Positions 51,390 through 61,729 are shown, counted from the first letter of the stretch. The stretch: 64,000 nt of DNA from JAJFJD01 sp965228975 (GCA_965228975.1 OZ245851.1:4464001-4528000); one strand, 5' to 3'. Program-made: numbers and translations. Notes: generated by a model from the sequence alone, not told the origin.

Positions 51390-52610
51390 TCACGCGAACA
51401 ACCGTCGGCTCGCAATCGCGGCGCCCTCGCCCAACGCCTTGAGCTTGGCCCAGACCACATCGGCCGTCAGGCGGCCCATCCCCGCCGAGGTGTCGAATCC
51501 GCAATCGGTTCCCGCGATGACCCGGGCCGGATCGCCGACTGCCTCGGCCGCACGCTCTAGACGCTCGGCCACTACTTCGGGATGCTCGACAAAATTGGTG
51601 CATGTGTCGATAACGCCGGCAATCAAAGATTGATGCGGCGCCAGAGGCAGATCCCTGAACACCTTTATCTCATGCTGGTGTCGTGGATTGGCGAACGGCA
51701 GCATAATCGCACCGACATCGGCTTTTAGGATCGCTGGCAAGATTTCCCGCAAGGCAACGTCCTGATCGTGCGGAGATTCGTAGTTGCCCCAACAGACGTG
51801 AAGCCGGACGCGTTCGCGCGGAACATTGACGAGGGCCTGGTTGATCTTGGCAACATTCCGATCGACGAAGGCGACAAAATCCACGAGCGGCCGATCGGCA
51901 TAGGAAACATGGCGCTCAAGCGCCAAATCCGGCGCGTCGATCTGCAGCAACAGACCATGATTGACCGCTGCCTCGTATTCGATTTTTAGTGCCTCGGCGA
52001 GCGCATCCAAATAGTCGTCTTCGCTGGCGTAGTGGTCGTTCTTCAGCGCCGCCGCGACAATCCCCGGCGAAGGCGCCGTCATGAAGGCGTCGGAGAATTG
52101 ACCCTCGGCGGACGCTAGAGCGGCTTTGAAGGTTTCGATCTCGAACAAGTTCTTTTCGGGCGCTGTGTATTGGACCGGACCCACAGCCATTGGCGGCTCG
52201 AAATTGCTGACCGCGACACAACCTGCCATGCTTTGCCGGCGGGCCTCAGCGAACTCGGGATAACGCTCAAGTTCGCGGCCTTGAGGCCGCACCCAGCGTC
52301 CGCCGAAACCCGACATTCGGCGCTGTACGTAAAGAAAAAATGCCTCGCGCAGTTGTTCGCCATCGCTCGGGATATCCACTCCCACGTCGCGCTGGCGCTC
52401 GACAACCCAATTGGTCGCCGCCACCCCTTGCTCGACGATGCGCGCCTCATCGATCTCATCGCCTTGCGCCTGCTCGGCGTAAAGTTCAACCAACGGCTTC
52501 GGCCGTGGCAGGCTACCGGCATGTGTAGTAAGAATTCTCAAATTTTCCCGCGGCAGACAATCGACGCCTCGTCCTGTGACTGCTCCCACCTCTAGCAAGG
52601 CTCTTGTCAA
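51390..52610 (-). CDS. MetE-like protein (cobalamin-independent methionine synthase C-terminal domain family)
   Basis: A 406-residue single-domain relative of the MetE catalytic half. ILTTHAGSLPRP at the start, the zinc ligands in RLHVCWGN (His, Cys) and AGTDCGFDTS (Cys), and a Glu in the central strand match the zinc methyltransferase core; the folate-binding N-terminal half of MetE is absent. Stand-alone MetE-C proteins act as methyltransferases with other methyl donors or are uncharacterised. The start is unclear: TTG at 52610 gives the longest frame, but the conserved part begins about 25 residues later and no good Shine-Dalgarno is seen. Confidence 0.85.
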   Translation of the reverse strand: MTRALLEVGAVTGRGVDCLPRENLRILTTHAGSLPRPKPLVELYAEQAQGDEIDEARIVEQGVAATNWVVERQRDVGVDIPSDGEQLREAFFLYVQRRMSGFGGRWVRPQGRELERYPEFAEARRQSMAGCVAVSNFEPPMAVGPVQYTAPEKNLFEIETFKAALASAEGQFSDAFMTAPSPGIVAAALKNDHYASEDDYLDALAEALKIEYEAAVNHGLLLQIDAPDLALERHVSYADRPLVDFVAFVDRNVAKINQALVNVPRERVRLHVCWGNYESPHDQDVALREILPAILKADVGAIMLPFANPRHQHEIKVFRDLPLAPHQSLIAGVIDTCTNFVEHPEVVAERLERAAEAVGDPARVIAGTDCGFDTSAGMGRLTADVVWAKLKALGEGAAIASRRLFA

Positions 52611-52781
52611 TTATAACTCGTTCGTTTTCCATATCGGCAATTATGCGACTCTATTCATTCCCTATTCCAATTATAGCCCGTCGATGATGACACCACGAAG
52701 CAACATCACCGTCGGTGTAGTGTCCATCCACGCCTTAAGTATTTTTCGACTCAGCCAACTTAGCAACACCGGTCTTCCAAT

Positions 52782-53665
52782 GGCATTGTCGGGTTATTCT
52801 GGCTGAATGGCGTCAATTGACTGCCAAAATCGCGAGCCCTACTCACTCTTGCAACCGATACGGGCATTGTCACGTTAAGTGGGTGGCCGAGACGGTCAGG
52901 TGCCGCTACCGTCGCCGAATGACACCAATATCCTTCAAGCGGCATCGCTTTCCACCAGTTATCATCCAACACGCAGTCTGGCTCTATGCCCGGTTCACGC
53001 TGTCGTTTCGCGATGTCGAGGAACTACTGGCCGAGCGCGGCATCGACGTTTCAAACGAGACGGTACGGCGATCGTTTCTGAAGTTCGGGCGCCTGGTCGC
53101 CCGTAATCTTCGACGCAGTCGTCCACGCCCGAGTCCACGCTGGCATATCGACGAGATGGTCATCGGGATATGCGGTCGAAAATACTGGCTGTGGCGGGCG
53201 GTTGACGATGAGGGCGAGGTGCTCGACTTTCTGGTCCAGCGGCGACGCTGCGCCCGATCGGCGCGGAGGTTGCTTCGAAAATTATTGAAGAAGCAAGACT
53301 TCGCGCCGAAGCGTATCACCACGGACAAGCTAAGATCGTACCCCGTCGCGATCCGTAAAGAGCGGCTATCCGTGATACATGATCAGAGCATGAGGGCTAA
53401 CAATCGGGCTGAAAACTCACACCAATCAGTTCGTCGACGAGAGCGAAAGCAGCAGCGGTTCAAGTCGCCGGGGTCAGCCCAACGTTTCCTCTCGATCCAC
53501 GCCGCCACCTACAACAACTTCTACGTCCAACGCCACCTCTTACCACGCCACATCTTCAAGACGTTTCGGTCTGAGACGTTTTCTGTCTGGAAGCAGAGCT
53601 GGCTCGCAACATAACAGAGGTCACCGTAAGTTCATGCTCACCGCGGCGGTTAACGTGTCAATGCC
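52782..53665 (+). mobile_element. IS6-family insertion sequence, about 884 bp
   Basis: Carries one intact transposase. Candidate terminal inverted repeats are GGCATTGTCGGGTTA at 52782-52796 and the complement of 53651-53665 (GGCATTGACACGTTA), 12 of 15 matching. The size fits the family (700-900 bp). The 8 bp on either side differ (CTTCCAAT and ATCCGGCG), so no target duplication remains, as after recombination or deletion. Its right end directly abuts a serine-recombinase remnant, so it probably landed inside that gene and the left part has since been lost. Confidence 0.75.
52919..53614 (+). CDS. IS6-family transposase
   Basis: DDE transposase of 231 residues. The N-terminal HTH region reads LSFRDVEELLAERGIDVSNETVRR; the catalytic residues are Asp78 (WHIDEMVI), Asp136 (ITTDKLRSY) and Glu165 (NNRAENSHQ), followed by RRRERKQQRFKS. 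The ATG at 52919 gives the usual family length; upstream in-frame sequence is not conserved. The frame is intact, so it may be active. It is related to the decayed fragment at 7876-8100. Confidence 0.94.
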   Translation: MTPISFKRHRFPPVIIQHAVWLYARFTLSFRDVEELLAERGIDVSNETVRRSFLKFGRLVARNLRRSRPRPSPRWHIDEMVIGICGRKYWLWRAVDDEGEVLDFLVQRRRCARSARRLLRKLLKKQDFAPKRITTDKLRSYPVAIRKERLSVIHDQSMRANNRAENSHQSVRRRERKQQRFKSPGSAQRFLSIHAATYNNFYVQRHLLPRHIFKTFRSETFSVWKQSWLAT

Positions 53666-53884
53666 ATCCGGCGAGATTCGAAGCATCAGGAATTCGCAAA
53701 TTGCCACAGCATCGACAAAGGTGATGTGAGCCGTATCCTGCCACTCGCTTTCCTGGCGCCCGATATCGTCGAGGCGATACTCGATGGGAAGCACCCAGTA
53801 GACCTCACGGCGTATCGGCTCAAGCGGATACGCTCCCTACCCTACGAATGGCAGTCCCAGCGTGAGCTATTTGGCTTCGCCTAA
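53666..53884 (+). pseudogene. C-terminal remnant of a large serine recombinase gene
   Basis: 73 codons open from the IS6 end to TAA, translating as a typical recombinase tail: DVSRILPLAFLAPDIVEAIL, then DGKHPVDLTAYRLKRI and PYEWQSQRELFGFA. The family usually reads YVSRLLRLAFLAPDIVEAILxGRQP...LPLDWxEQRRxLGF. There is no start codon, and the catalytic N-terminal domain is missing. The IS6 element probably truncated it. Confidence 0.8.
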
Positions 53885-53963
53885 ACCCCACAGTCCCAAC
53901 CACCCAATGGAAACTGTTGGCTACGGGAATTGGCCGACAGAGACTTCTGCCCAATTCCGCCCG

Positions 53964-53985
53964 GAGACGGGAAATTACCCGTCTC
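53964..53985. repeat. Perfect 8-bp hairpin
   Basis: GAGACGGG, loop AAATTA, CCCGTCTC. It follows the recombinase remnant and is not followed by a T-run on either strand. It resembles the repeats at the 7.7-kb scar (GGGAAAT core), so it is more likely part of the former mobile element than a terminator. Confidence 0.5.
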
Positions 53986-54081
53986 TATGCCAACAGATAG
54001 ACGAGGGTATCGCCGTAGTGCCGCGGAAACTGGGGCACTCCGGACGCATCTAACATATTGATATCAAACAATAAAAAGAAA

Positions 54082-54157
<76 letters not shown>

Positions 54158-54198
54158 GACACTGGGTGCGACGGCGCGAAACACGCCGAAGCGTGCGG

Positions 54199-54227
54199 AA
54201 TATGTGAAGGGATCAGGGTCATGTCAA
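54199..54227 (-). promoter_or_regulatory. Sigma-70-type promoter of tRNA-Ala
   Basis: On the minus strand TTGACA (54222-54227), 17-bp spacer, CATATT (54199-54204). The -35 is a perfect consensus. The -10 ends 41 nt before the tRNA 5' end. Confidence 0.65.
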
Positions 54228-54314
54228 GCACCGCGTCGCACCGGGGCCTTGCCACCCTTCCGGTGTTGCGGCTAGGGTGCGCCGTTCGGACAACCGGGGA
54301 CAGGTCCTACACCT

Positions 54315-54596
54315 ATGAACTCACTGCTGTTGTTGATCGTTACCATCGTCGACATCTTCGTCTGGATCATCATCATCCAGGTGATCATGAGCTGGCTGAT
54401 CGCGTTCAACGTGATCAACACCAGCAACCGATTCGTCTATCTGGTCGGCGACTTCCTGTACCGGATCACAGAGCCGGTCATGCGCCCGATACGCCGTATC
54501 CTGCCGAATCTAGGCGGTATCGACTTGTCGCCGCTGGTCGTCCTGCTGTTGCTGTTCTTCGCCAAGAACCTGCTGATCGAATACTGGCCACGCTAG
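54315..54596 (+). CDS. YggT-family membrane protein
   Basis: A 93-residue inner-membrane protein with two hydrophobic helices (about residues 4-32 and 68-88) and between them the YggT signature RITEPVMRPIRRILPNLGGIDLSP. YggT proteins are linked to osmotic response, division or photosystem assembly in different groups; the molecular role is unknown. It is the first of three tightly packed genes (yggT, DUF167, folD), an arrangement widely seen in alphaproteobacteria. Confidence 0.93.
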   Translation: MNSLLLLIVTIVDIFVWIIIIQVIMSWLIAFNVINTSNRFVYLVGDFLYRITEPVMRPIRRILPNLGGIDLSPLVVLLLLFFAKNLLIEYWPR

Positions 54597-54608
54597 GAAA
54601 CGACACGA

Positions 54609-54935
54609 ATGGCGGCGCTTCCGGTCATATCGCGGAATGACGGCGTCACCGTGGCGATCCGGCTGACGCCGGGGGCGTCGGCCAACCGAATCGACGGGCT
54701 TGCAAGCTTGGAGGAGGGCGGCACCGCCTTGCGCGCGCGGGTGACCGCCGCCCCCGAAAACGGCAAGGCGAACGCCGCCTTGATCAGACTTCTCGCCAAG
54801 GCGTGGAAGCTGCCGAAGACCCGTTTGACCGTCACCGCCGGCGCGAAGCACCGCCGCAAGACCGTCCACGTCGCCGGCGACCCCAAGATCCTGTTGCCGC
54901 AACTCCAACACTGGCTCGAGGCCCACCATGACTGA
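54609..54935 (+). CDS. DUF167/YggU-family protein
   Basis: A small soluble alpha/beta protein of 108 residues. Family pattern IRLTPGASANRIDGL, VTAAPENGKANAALIRLLAKAWKLPKTRLTVTAGAKHRRKTV (written in part). Function unknown. Twelve bp behind yggT; its 3' end overlaps folD by 8 nt. Confidence 0.93.
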   Translation: MAALPVISRNDGVTVAIRLTPGASANRIDGLASLEEGGTALRARVTAAPENGKANAALIRLLAKAWKLPKTRLTVTAGAKHRRKTVHVAGDPKILLPQLQHWLEAHHD

Positions 54936-55821
54936 CGCAAGCATTATCGACGGCAAGGGATTCGCGGCGAACCTGCGGGAACGCGTCGGCGCGGCGGTGG
55001 CCGACGTGAGCAGAGAGCACGGATTGGTGCCGGGCTTGGCCGTGGTGCTGGTCGGCGAAGACCCGGCAAGCCAGGTCTACGTCCGAAACAAGCGCAGGCA
55101 GACCGTCGAGGCGGGCATGCAGAGCTTCGAGCATTCGCTGCCGGCGGACACCGACGAGGCGGACCTGCTGGCGCTGGTCGACCAACTCAACCGCGACGAC
55201 GCGGTGCACGGCATCCTGGTGCAACTGCCATTGCCGGACCAGATCGACGCCGACAAGGTGATCGGCGCGATCGACCCGGACAAGGACGTGGACGGTTTCC
55301 ACGTCATCAACGCCGGGCGGCTGGCGACCGGCGGCAAGGGGATGGTGCCCTGCACGCCGCTTGGCTGCCTGATGATGCTGAAGGACCGGCTCGGCGACCT
55401 GTCCGGCCTCGATGCGGTGGTGGTCGGCCGGTCGAATATCGTCGGCAAGCCGATGGCGGCGCTGCTGCTGGGCGAAAGCTGCACGGTGACCGTGGCCCAT
55501 TCGCGCACCCGCGACCTGCCTGCCGTCTGCCGCCGCGCCGACATCCTGGTCGCCGCGGTCGGGCGGCCCGAGATGATCCGCGGCGACTGGGTCAAACCGG
55601 GTGCCGCCGTCATCGACGTCGGAATCAACCGGGTGCCGAAAGAAGGCGAAGACGGAAAATTCCGTCTGGTCGGCGATGTCTGCTTTTCCGAAGCGAAAAG
55701 CGTCGCGGGGGCGATCACGCCGGTGCCGGGCGGCGTCGGGCCGATGACCATCGCCTGCCTGTTGCGCAACACGCTGGTCGCCGCCTGCCGGCAGACCGGG
55801 ATCGAGCCGCCCGCCCTCTAA
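54928..55821 (+). CDS. folD: Bifunctional methylenetetrahydrofolate dehydrogenase/cyclohydrolase
   Basis: Interconverts 5,10-methylene-, methenyl- and 10-formyl-tetrahydrofolate in one-carbon metabolism. 297 residues, normal length. The catalytic motif YVRNKRRQTVEAGM (Tyr and Lys/Arg region; the usual YVxxKxxxxxxxGI), QLPLPDQIDADKV, the signature PCTPLG and the Rossmann segment VVVGRSNIVGKPMAALLL, ending in PVPGGVGPMTIACLL, are all present. Its ATG overlaps the DUF167 gene by 8 nt, so the two are translationally coupled. Confidence 0.97.
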   Translation: MTDASIIDGKGFAANLRERVGAAVADVSREHGLVPGLAVVLVGEDPASQVYVRNKRRQTVEAGMQSFEHSLPADTDEADLLALVDQLNRDDAVHGILVQLPLPDQIDADKVIGAIDPDKDVDGFHVINAGRLATGGKGMVPCTPLGCLMMLKDRLGDLSGLDAVVVGRSNIVGKPMAALLLGESCTVTVAHSRTRDLPAVCRRADILVAAVGRPEMIRGDWVKPGAAVIDVGINRVPKEGEDGKFRLVGDVCFSEAKSVAGAITPVPGGVGPMTIACLLRNTLVAACRQTGIEPPAL

Positions 55822-56135
55822 CCGCCGTCTTGGCCGCCGGCCGGCAGCCGCAGCCGCACCACACCCTTAAAATTATTAGGATCCACGGGCTTACCCTTGC
55901 GCGTGATCTCGATCCGTCCCTGCCGGGCCAGATGCACCGCCTGCTGGCGCACCGCGTTCATATAACGCCGCCAAAGCTCGGGACCGTCGCCGGGCCGGCG
56001 GCGCGCCTCGGCCACCGCCCGGGCCGCGTCCATCGGGCTGATCGATTTGTCCGGCGGCAAATCCGCGAGAAGGCCCAGGATCGCTTCGGCGACGGGGTCG
56101 TCGACGCGTGGCGCATCGGCATCGGAGTCTGACAT
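55818..56135 (-). CDS. DUF3253-family protein
   Basis: Small winged-helix-like protein of 105 residues. The pattern SISPMDAARAVA, then WRRYMNAVRQQAVHLARQGRIEI and TRKGKPVDPNNFKGVVRLR, is that of DUF3253; function unknown, perhaps nucleic-acid binding. The ATG at 56135 has AAGGAA 6 nt upstream. Its stop overlaps the folD stop tail to tail by 3 nt. Confidence 0.85.
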   Translation of the reverse strand: MSDSDADAPRVDDPVAEAILGLLADLPPDKSISPMDAARAVAEARRRPGDGPELWRRYMNAVRQQAVHLARQGRIEITRKGKPVDPNNFKGVVRLRLPAGGQDGG

Positions 56136-56196
56136 TGTCGGTTCCTTGGCGCCGTTCCTTCTGGACGGCGCGGGTTGGGGTGCGAATAATGCGCGC

Positions 56197-56892
56197 ATGA
56201 TCGGAACGATTGAAGCGCTGCTGCTGGCCGTCGCGGTTTTCGTCGGCGGGCATTTCTTCCTGTCGAGCGTAACCGTGCGCGAACCCGTCATCAAGGCGTT
56301 GGGCGAGACCGGGTTCCGGGTGTCCTACTCGGTGCTGGCGCTCGGCGCAATGCTCTGGGCGGTCGCGGCCTTTAATGCCGCGCCGCGCGTCGTGCTGTGG
56401 CAACCGACGCCGGGGCTGCTGGCCATCCCGCTGCTCGTGATGCCTTTCGCCTGCATCCTCGTGGTCGCCAGCCTGTCGACGCCGAACATCACCATGGTCG
56501 CGGGCGAGCGCCACGCCGACCAACCGCATCCCGCCCCCGGCATCATGACGATCACGCGCCACCCGGGCCTGTGGGGATTCGGGCTGTGGAGCGTGGCGCA
56601 TCTACTGGCGAACGGCGACGATGCGAGCCTCGCCCTGTTCGGCGGCATGGCGGTGCTGAGCTTCGGCGGCATGTGGCATATCGACCAGCGCCGCCGTATC
56701 GCGCTCGGCTCGGCGTGGGGACCGGTGGCGCTGACCACATCGGTCATTCCGTTCCTGGCGGTGGTTCAAAAACGCACCAAGATCGACTGGGCCGGCATCG
56801 GCCTCGCCCGCGTCGCCGTGGGCCTTGCGCTCTACGCCGCCCTGCTGTTGACCCACGACTGGGCCATCGGGGTCTCGGTGATCCCCCGGTAG
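56197..56892 (+). CDS. NnrU-family membrane protein
   Basis: A 231-residue inner-membrane protein with about six helices. Family features are the N-terminal GGHFFLSSVTVREPVIKALGE, ITRHPGLWGFGLWSVAHLLANGD and GMWHIDQRRR. NnrU is named from denitrification clusters, but relatives are widespread in alphaproteobacteria without denitrification genes, as here; it is related to MddA/isoprenylcysteine methyltransferase-like folds. The start at 56197 begins the first helix. Confidence 0.88.
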   Translation: MIGTIEALLLAVAVFVGGHFFLSSVTVREPVIKALGETGFRVSYSVLALGAMLWAVAAFNAAPRVVLWQPTPGLLAIPLLVMPFACILVVASLSTPNITMVAGERHADQPHPAPGIMTITRHPGLWGFGLWSVAHLLANGDDASLALFGGMAVLSFGGMWHIDQRRRIALGSAWGPVALTTSVIPFLAVVQKRTKIDWAGIGLARVAVGLALYAALLLTHDWAIGVSVIPR

Positions 56893-56917
56893 GGTCGCCC
56901 ATCCGGAGGCAAATGAG

Positions 56918-57391
56918 ATGTGTTTCGCAATCCGACTGATGTCGCCGGACGATGCCGAAGACATGCACCGCATCCACACCGCGGCCGTGACAGCCGTCTG
57001 CGCCGAATTCGTGGAACCCGCCGCAGTGGACGCCTGGCTCCACGGCCGCACGGCGGAGAAATATGTGGAGGCCGCCGATACGGGCGGCGAGACGTTCTGG
57101 ATCGCGGCCCTGGACGACGGGCCGGTGATCGGGTTCGCGTCCTGGCGGGGGGACGAGCTGGTAAGCCTCTTCGTCGACCCGGCATACCACGGGCGTGGCG
57201 TCGGCCATGCGTTGTTCGACGCCTGCGAACACGACGCGGCGAAGAACGGCCACACCCCCCGCCGGTTGACCGCCACGCTGAACGCCGTCAGCTACTACGA
57301 GGCGCGCGGGTTTCGCCAAGTCCGCGAGAGCTATCGCCAAAAGCAAGGGCAGAAAATTCCCCATATCGAGATGACGCGCGACCTGCCCTAG
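56918..57391 (+). CDS. GNAT-family N-acetyltransferase
   Basis: A 157-residue acetyltransferase: acetyl-CoA-binding motif A is LFVDPAYHGRGVGHALFDACEH, motif B is LTATLNAVSYYEARGFRQV. GGAGG lies upstream of the ATG at 56918. The substrate, a small amine or a protein N-terminus, is unknown. It follows NnrU by 25 bp and could be in the same transcript. Confidence 0.9.
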   Translation: MCFAIRLMSPDDAEDMHRIHTAAVTAVCAEFVEPAAVDAWLHGRTAEKYVEAADTGGETFWIAALDDGPVIGFASWRGDELVSLFVDPAYHGRGVGHALFDACEHDAAKNGHTPRRLTATLNAVSYYEARGFRQVRESYRQKQGQKIPHIEMTRDLP

Positions 57392-57507
57392 ACGACCCTG
57401 CGAGCCGTCACACCGCGCCGCAAGATTCGGGTGGCGGCGATCCTATCCTCCCCCTATCTGTCCTCGCGACTTCCAATCCGTCACAACGCGATTACAGGGC
57501 AGAGCAC

Positions 57508-58272
57508 ATGACATCACTACGGGGAAAAGTCGCCATCGTCACCGGGGCGAGTTCGGGGATCGGCCGGGCCGCGGCGTTGCTGTTCGCGCGCGAAGGGGCC
57601 GAGGTTGTCGTCACCGCGCGGCGGCGGCAGGCGTTGGAGCAACTGGTCGCCGAGATCGCCGCCGAGGGCGGCACCGCGGTCGCCCGGGCCGGCGACATCC
57701 GGGACGAGTCCTGCGCCAAGGCGCTCGTCGCGTTGGCCGTCGAGACCTACGGCGGACTGGACATCGCCTTCAACAACGCGGGCACGCTCGGCGAGATGGG
57801 GCCGGCCACCGACGTGACGCTGGAGGGATGGCGCGACACGCTGGACACGAACCTGACCGGCGCCTTTATCGGGGCACAGCATCAACTGAATGCGATGAAG
57901 GCGCGGGGCGGCGGATCGCTGATCTTCACCTCGACCTTCGTTGGCCATACCGCCGGGATGCCCGGCATGGCGGCCTACGCGGCGAGCAAGGCCGGGCTGA
58001 TCGGGTTGACCCAGGTCCTCGCCGCCGAAGTCGGCGCGGACGGAATCCGGGTGAACGCGATCCTGCCCGGCGGCACCGATACGCCGATGGGGCATAGCGT
58101 CACCGACACGCCGGAGGCGACCGCCTTCGTGGAGAACCTGCACGCGTTGAAACGGATCGCGACCCCGGAGGAGATCGCCCGATCCGTCCTCTATCTGGCG
58201 TCGGACGCGTCGAGTTTCATGACCGGCACGGCGATGCTGGTGGACGGCGGCGTTTCGATTTGCCGGACCTAG
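57508..58272 (+). CDS. Short-chain dehydrogenase/reductase
   Basis: A classical SDR of 254 residues with all motifs: TGASSGIG, NNAG, the Ser in FTSTFVGHTAG, the Tyr-x3-Lys site AAYAASKAGL, and PGGTDTPMG. Chosen start ATG at 57508; the frame stays open upstream to 56920, but that part shadows the acetyltransferase gene. The substrate is unknown; the closest general type is the glucose/3-oxoacyl reductase branch. It is convergent with argG. Confidence 0.92.
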   Translation: MTSLRGKVAIVTGASSGIGRAAALLFAREGAEVVVTARRRQALEQLVAEIAAEGGTAVARAGDIRDESCAKALVALAVETYGGLDIAFNNAGTLGEMGPATDVTLEGWRDTLDTNLTGAFIGAQHQLNAMKARGGGSLIFTSTFVGHTAGMPGMAAYAASKAGLIGLTQVLAAEVGADGIRVNAILPGGTDTPMGHSVTDTPEATAFVENLHALKRIATPEEIARSVLYLASDASSFMTGTAMLVDGGVSICRT

Positions 58273-58295
58273 GCCCGGCCGAAGACGCCTTCGCG

Positions 58296-59504
<1,209 letters not shown>

Positions 59505-59546
59505 CGCCGGGCCCTCCGCGCACGTAACCGTTGGAAATCGCGGCGG

Positions 59547-59574
59547 AGTATAGGGAAAGAACGCTTGGCCGCAA
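59547..59574 (-). promoter_or_regulatory. Probable sigma-70 promoter of argG
   Basis: On the minus strand TTGCGG (59569-59574), 16-bp spacer, TATACT (59547-59552). The -10 is five of six to TATAAT. It lies 43 nt before the argG ATG. Confidence 0.5.
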
Positions 59575-59720
59575 GCGGCGGTATCGGGTTACGGCAAGCG
59601 GAGCGATAGCGACATTTTTCATCTCCAAAGGCTTGCCGTGGGAACCGCGTCTTCCAATGTCATTAGGATTGGAACAGAAATGCCGTGGTTACCGGACGGC
59701 ATGGATAAAGGATAACCAGC

Positions 59721-60470
59721 ATGACGAATAAACCCGGTTTGATGATTTCCCGGGCGATGGTGTTGTCGCTCGGCCTTATTCTTAGCGGATGCCTCACCGC
59801 CCAATATCCGGTCACCAAACGCGCACCGGGCACGGAGGCGTTGATCACCTTCGAAGACCCCGCCATGCGCAATGCCAAGGTGGTGCGCATCCATCATCTC
59901 GACGCTTTCGAACATGTCGCCTATTCGCGGTTCGAAACCGAAAACCTGACCCTGGAAGCGGTGTACGACACCGCGCTCGGCGAAGGGCTGGCGCTGCAAT
60001 ACGACTATTGGATGGAGCGGATGGTCGATACCTGGAATGCCGTGCGCGCGCAGAACAAGACATGGGGCGAGAAGATCACCCTCGCCGCACAGCATGACGC
60101 GATGGATTTCCAGCCCTTCCGCCTCGCGGACGGACGGCAATGCGCGGGATTCAATTCGGAGTGGGATTTCGATCCCCGCGATTCCTTCGGCAGGCCTACC
60201 CGGGTCCTGTTCGGCTATGTCTGCGCCAAGCCCGGCGCGAAAGTTTCCGAGCAGCGGCTGGCCAAAATCCTGTCGGGCATCAGCGTCATCCAACGGTCCG
60301 GCGAGACCTTCGTCCCTGTCCGGGCGCAGCGTAGCGTCGACCAGATCGCGTTCAACACCGCCGTGGGCGCGGACGGGTCCGCCACCGGGAACCAGGAATT
60401 CCCGTTCAATTTCGGCACGACGATCGACGAAAATGACGGCGGCGACGACGGCAGCGATTACAACAATTAG
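59721..60470 (+). CDS. Predicted lipoprotein of unknown function
   Basis: A 249-residue protein with a signal peptide (MTNKPGLMISRAMVLSLGLIL) and lipobox LSGC at residue 24, so likely membrane-anchored. The mature part has no repeat that I recognise; it contains DGRQCAGFNSEWDF and VCAKPGAK, with two cysteines that may pair, and an acidic Asp/Gly/Asn-rich tail. It lies divergent from argG and convergent with rlmN, 10 bp apart. Confidence 0.75.
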   Translation: MTNKPGLMISRAMVLSLGLILSGCLTAQYPVTKRAPGTEALITFEDPAMRNAKVVRIHHLDAFEHVAYSRFETENLTLEAVYDTALGEGLALQYDYWMERMVDTWNAVRAQNKTWGEKITLAAQHDAMDFQPFRLADGRQCAGFNSEWDFDPRDSFGRPTRVLFGYVCAKPGAKVSEQRLAKILSGISVIQRSGETFVPVRAQRSVDQIAFNTAVGADGSATGNQEFPFNFGTTIDENDGGDDGSDYNN

Positions 60471-60480
60471 AGACTGAGCG

Positions 60481-61638
60481 TTAGAGCGTGCCCGCCATGC
60501 CGGTCTTCTGGCCCTTGGCGCGCACGCTTTCGCTCTTGAGCTGGCCGCAGGCGGCGAGGATGTCGCGGCCGCGCGGGGTGCGCACGGTCACGAAATAGCC
60601 GGCGCGCTGCACGATGTCGGAAAAGCGGTCGATCGCGGCCTGCTCGGAACAGTCGTAAGCGACGCCCGGCCAGGGATTGAACGGGATCAGGTTGATCTTG
60701 GCCGGGATGCCCTGGATCAGCCGCGCCAGTTCGCGCGCGTCCGCCGCCGAATCGTTCACCCCCTTCAGCATCACGTATTCGAAGGTGATGCGCCGCGCAT
60801 TGCTGAGCCCGGTATAGGCGCGGCAGGCGTCGAGCAGCTCGGCGATGGGATATTTGCGGTTTATCGGCACCAACTCGTCGCGCAGGTCGTCGCGCACCGC
60901 GTGCAGCGAAATCGCCAGCATGACGCCGATCTCGGCCCCGCAGCGGTGGATCATCGGCACCACGCCCGAGGTGGACAGCGTGATCTTGCGGCGCGAGATG
61001 GCCAGGCCTTCCGGGTCCATGGCGATCTTGAGCGCCTTCTTCACATTCTCGAAATTGTAGAGCGGCTCGCCCATCCCCATCATCACGATGTTGGTGAGCT
61101 GCCGGTCCTCCGACGGCGACGGCCATTCGCCGAAGGCATCCCGCGCCAGCATGATCTGGCCGACGATTTCCCGCGCTTCCAGGTTGCGCACCAGTTTCTG
61201 CGTGCCCGTGTGGCAGAAGCTGCAGGTCAGTGTGCACCCGACCTGGCTGGAGACGCAGAGCGTGCCGCGGTCCGTCTCGGGGATATGGACCGTTTCCGCT
61301 TCCTGCGCGTCGTCGAACCGGACCAGCCATTTGCGGGTGCCGTCGGTCGAGCGCTGCTCGGTGTTCACCGCAATCCGGTCGATCCGGAAGCGGGCGGCCA
61401 AGTCGGCCCGCAACCCCTTCGACAGGTTGGTCATGTCGTCGAAGTCGGTGACGCCGCGGTTATAAATCCATTGGAAGACCTGCCGGGCGCGGAACGGCTT
61501 CACGTCCAGCGGCGCCAGCGCGTCCGCCAAATCCTCCCGATCCATCCCCATCAGGTTCGCGCGCGAATCCGCCGTCGCGCCCGTGGCGGCCGGGCCGCCG
61601 GGCATGAAATCCTGCAATGTGGGGACCGATTCGCTCAT
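60481..61638 (-). CDS. rlmN: 23S rRNA (adenine(2503)-C(2))-methyltransferase
   Basis: Radical-SAM enzyme methylating A2503 of 23S rRNA and A37 of some tRNAs. 385 residues. The cluster motif is QVGCTLTCSFCHTG (CxxxCxxC), followed by NIVMMGMGEPLYNFENV; the C-terminal RTPRGRDILAACGQL holds the catalytic Cys, and the second methyl-carrying Cys is in CVSSQ. The N-terminal domain PFRARQVFQWIYNRGV binds RNA. Housekeeping; apparently monocistronic. Confidence 0.97.
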   Translation of the reverse strand: MSESVPTLQDFMPGGPAATGATADSRANLMGMDREDLADALAPLDVKPFRARQVFQWIYNRGVTDFDDMTNLSKGLRADLAARFRIDRIAVNTEQRSTDGTRKWLVRFDDAQEAETVHIPETDRGTLCVSSQVGCTLTCSFCHTGTQKLVRNLEAREIVGQIMLARDAFGEWPSPSEDRQLTNIVMMGMGEPLYNFENVKKALKIAMDPEGLAISRRKITLSTSGVVPMIHRCGAEIGVMLAISLHAVRDDLRDELVPINRKYPIAELLDACRAYTGLSNARRITFEYVMLKGVNDSAADARELARLIQGIPAKINLIPFNPWPGVAYDCSEQAAIDRFSDIVQRAGYFVTVRTPRGRDILAACGQLKSESVRAKGQKTGMAGTL

Positions 61639-61729
61639 ACCGCGATGATATAGGGGGGAAAGGGCCCGCAGCCAATGGTTTATCGCGTTCCGTGCGGGTC
61701 GTTCCGGCTACTCCGTCGGGTACATTCCG

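Noticed and set aside
53964..53985. Perfect hairpin as a Rho-independent terminator
   Set aside because: No T-run follows on either strand, and no intact gene ends immediately before it.
56920..57507. N-terminal extension of the SDR at 57508, giving a 450-residue fusion
   Set aside because: The extension reads the acetyltransferase gene in another frame and has shadow-like composition; a normal SDR start exists at 57508.
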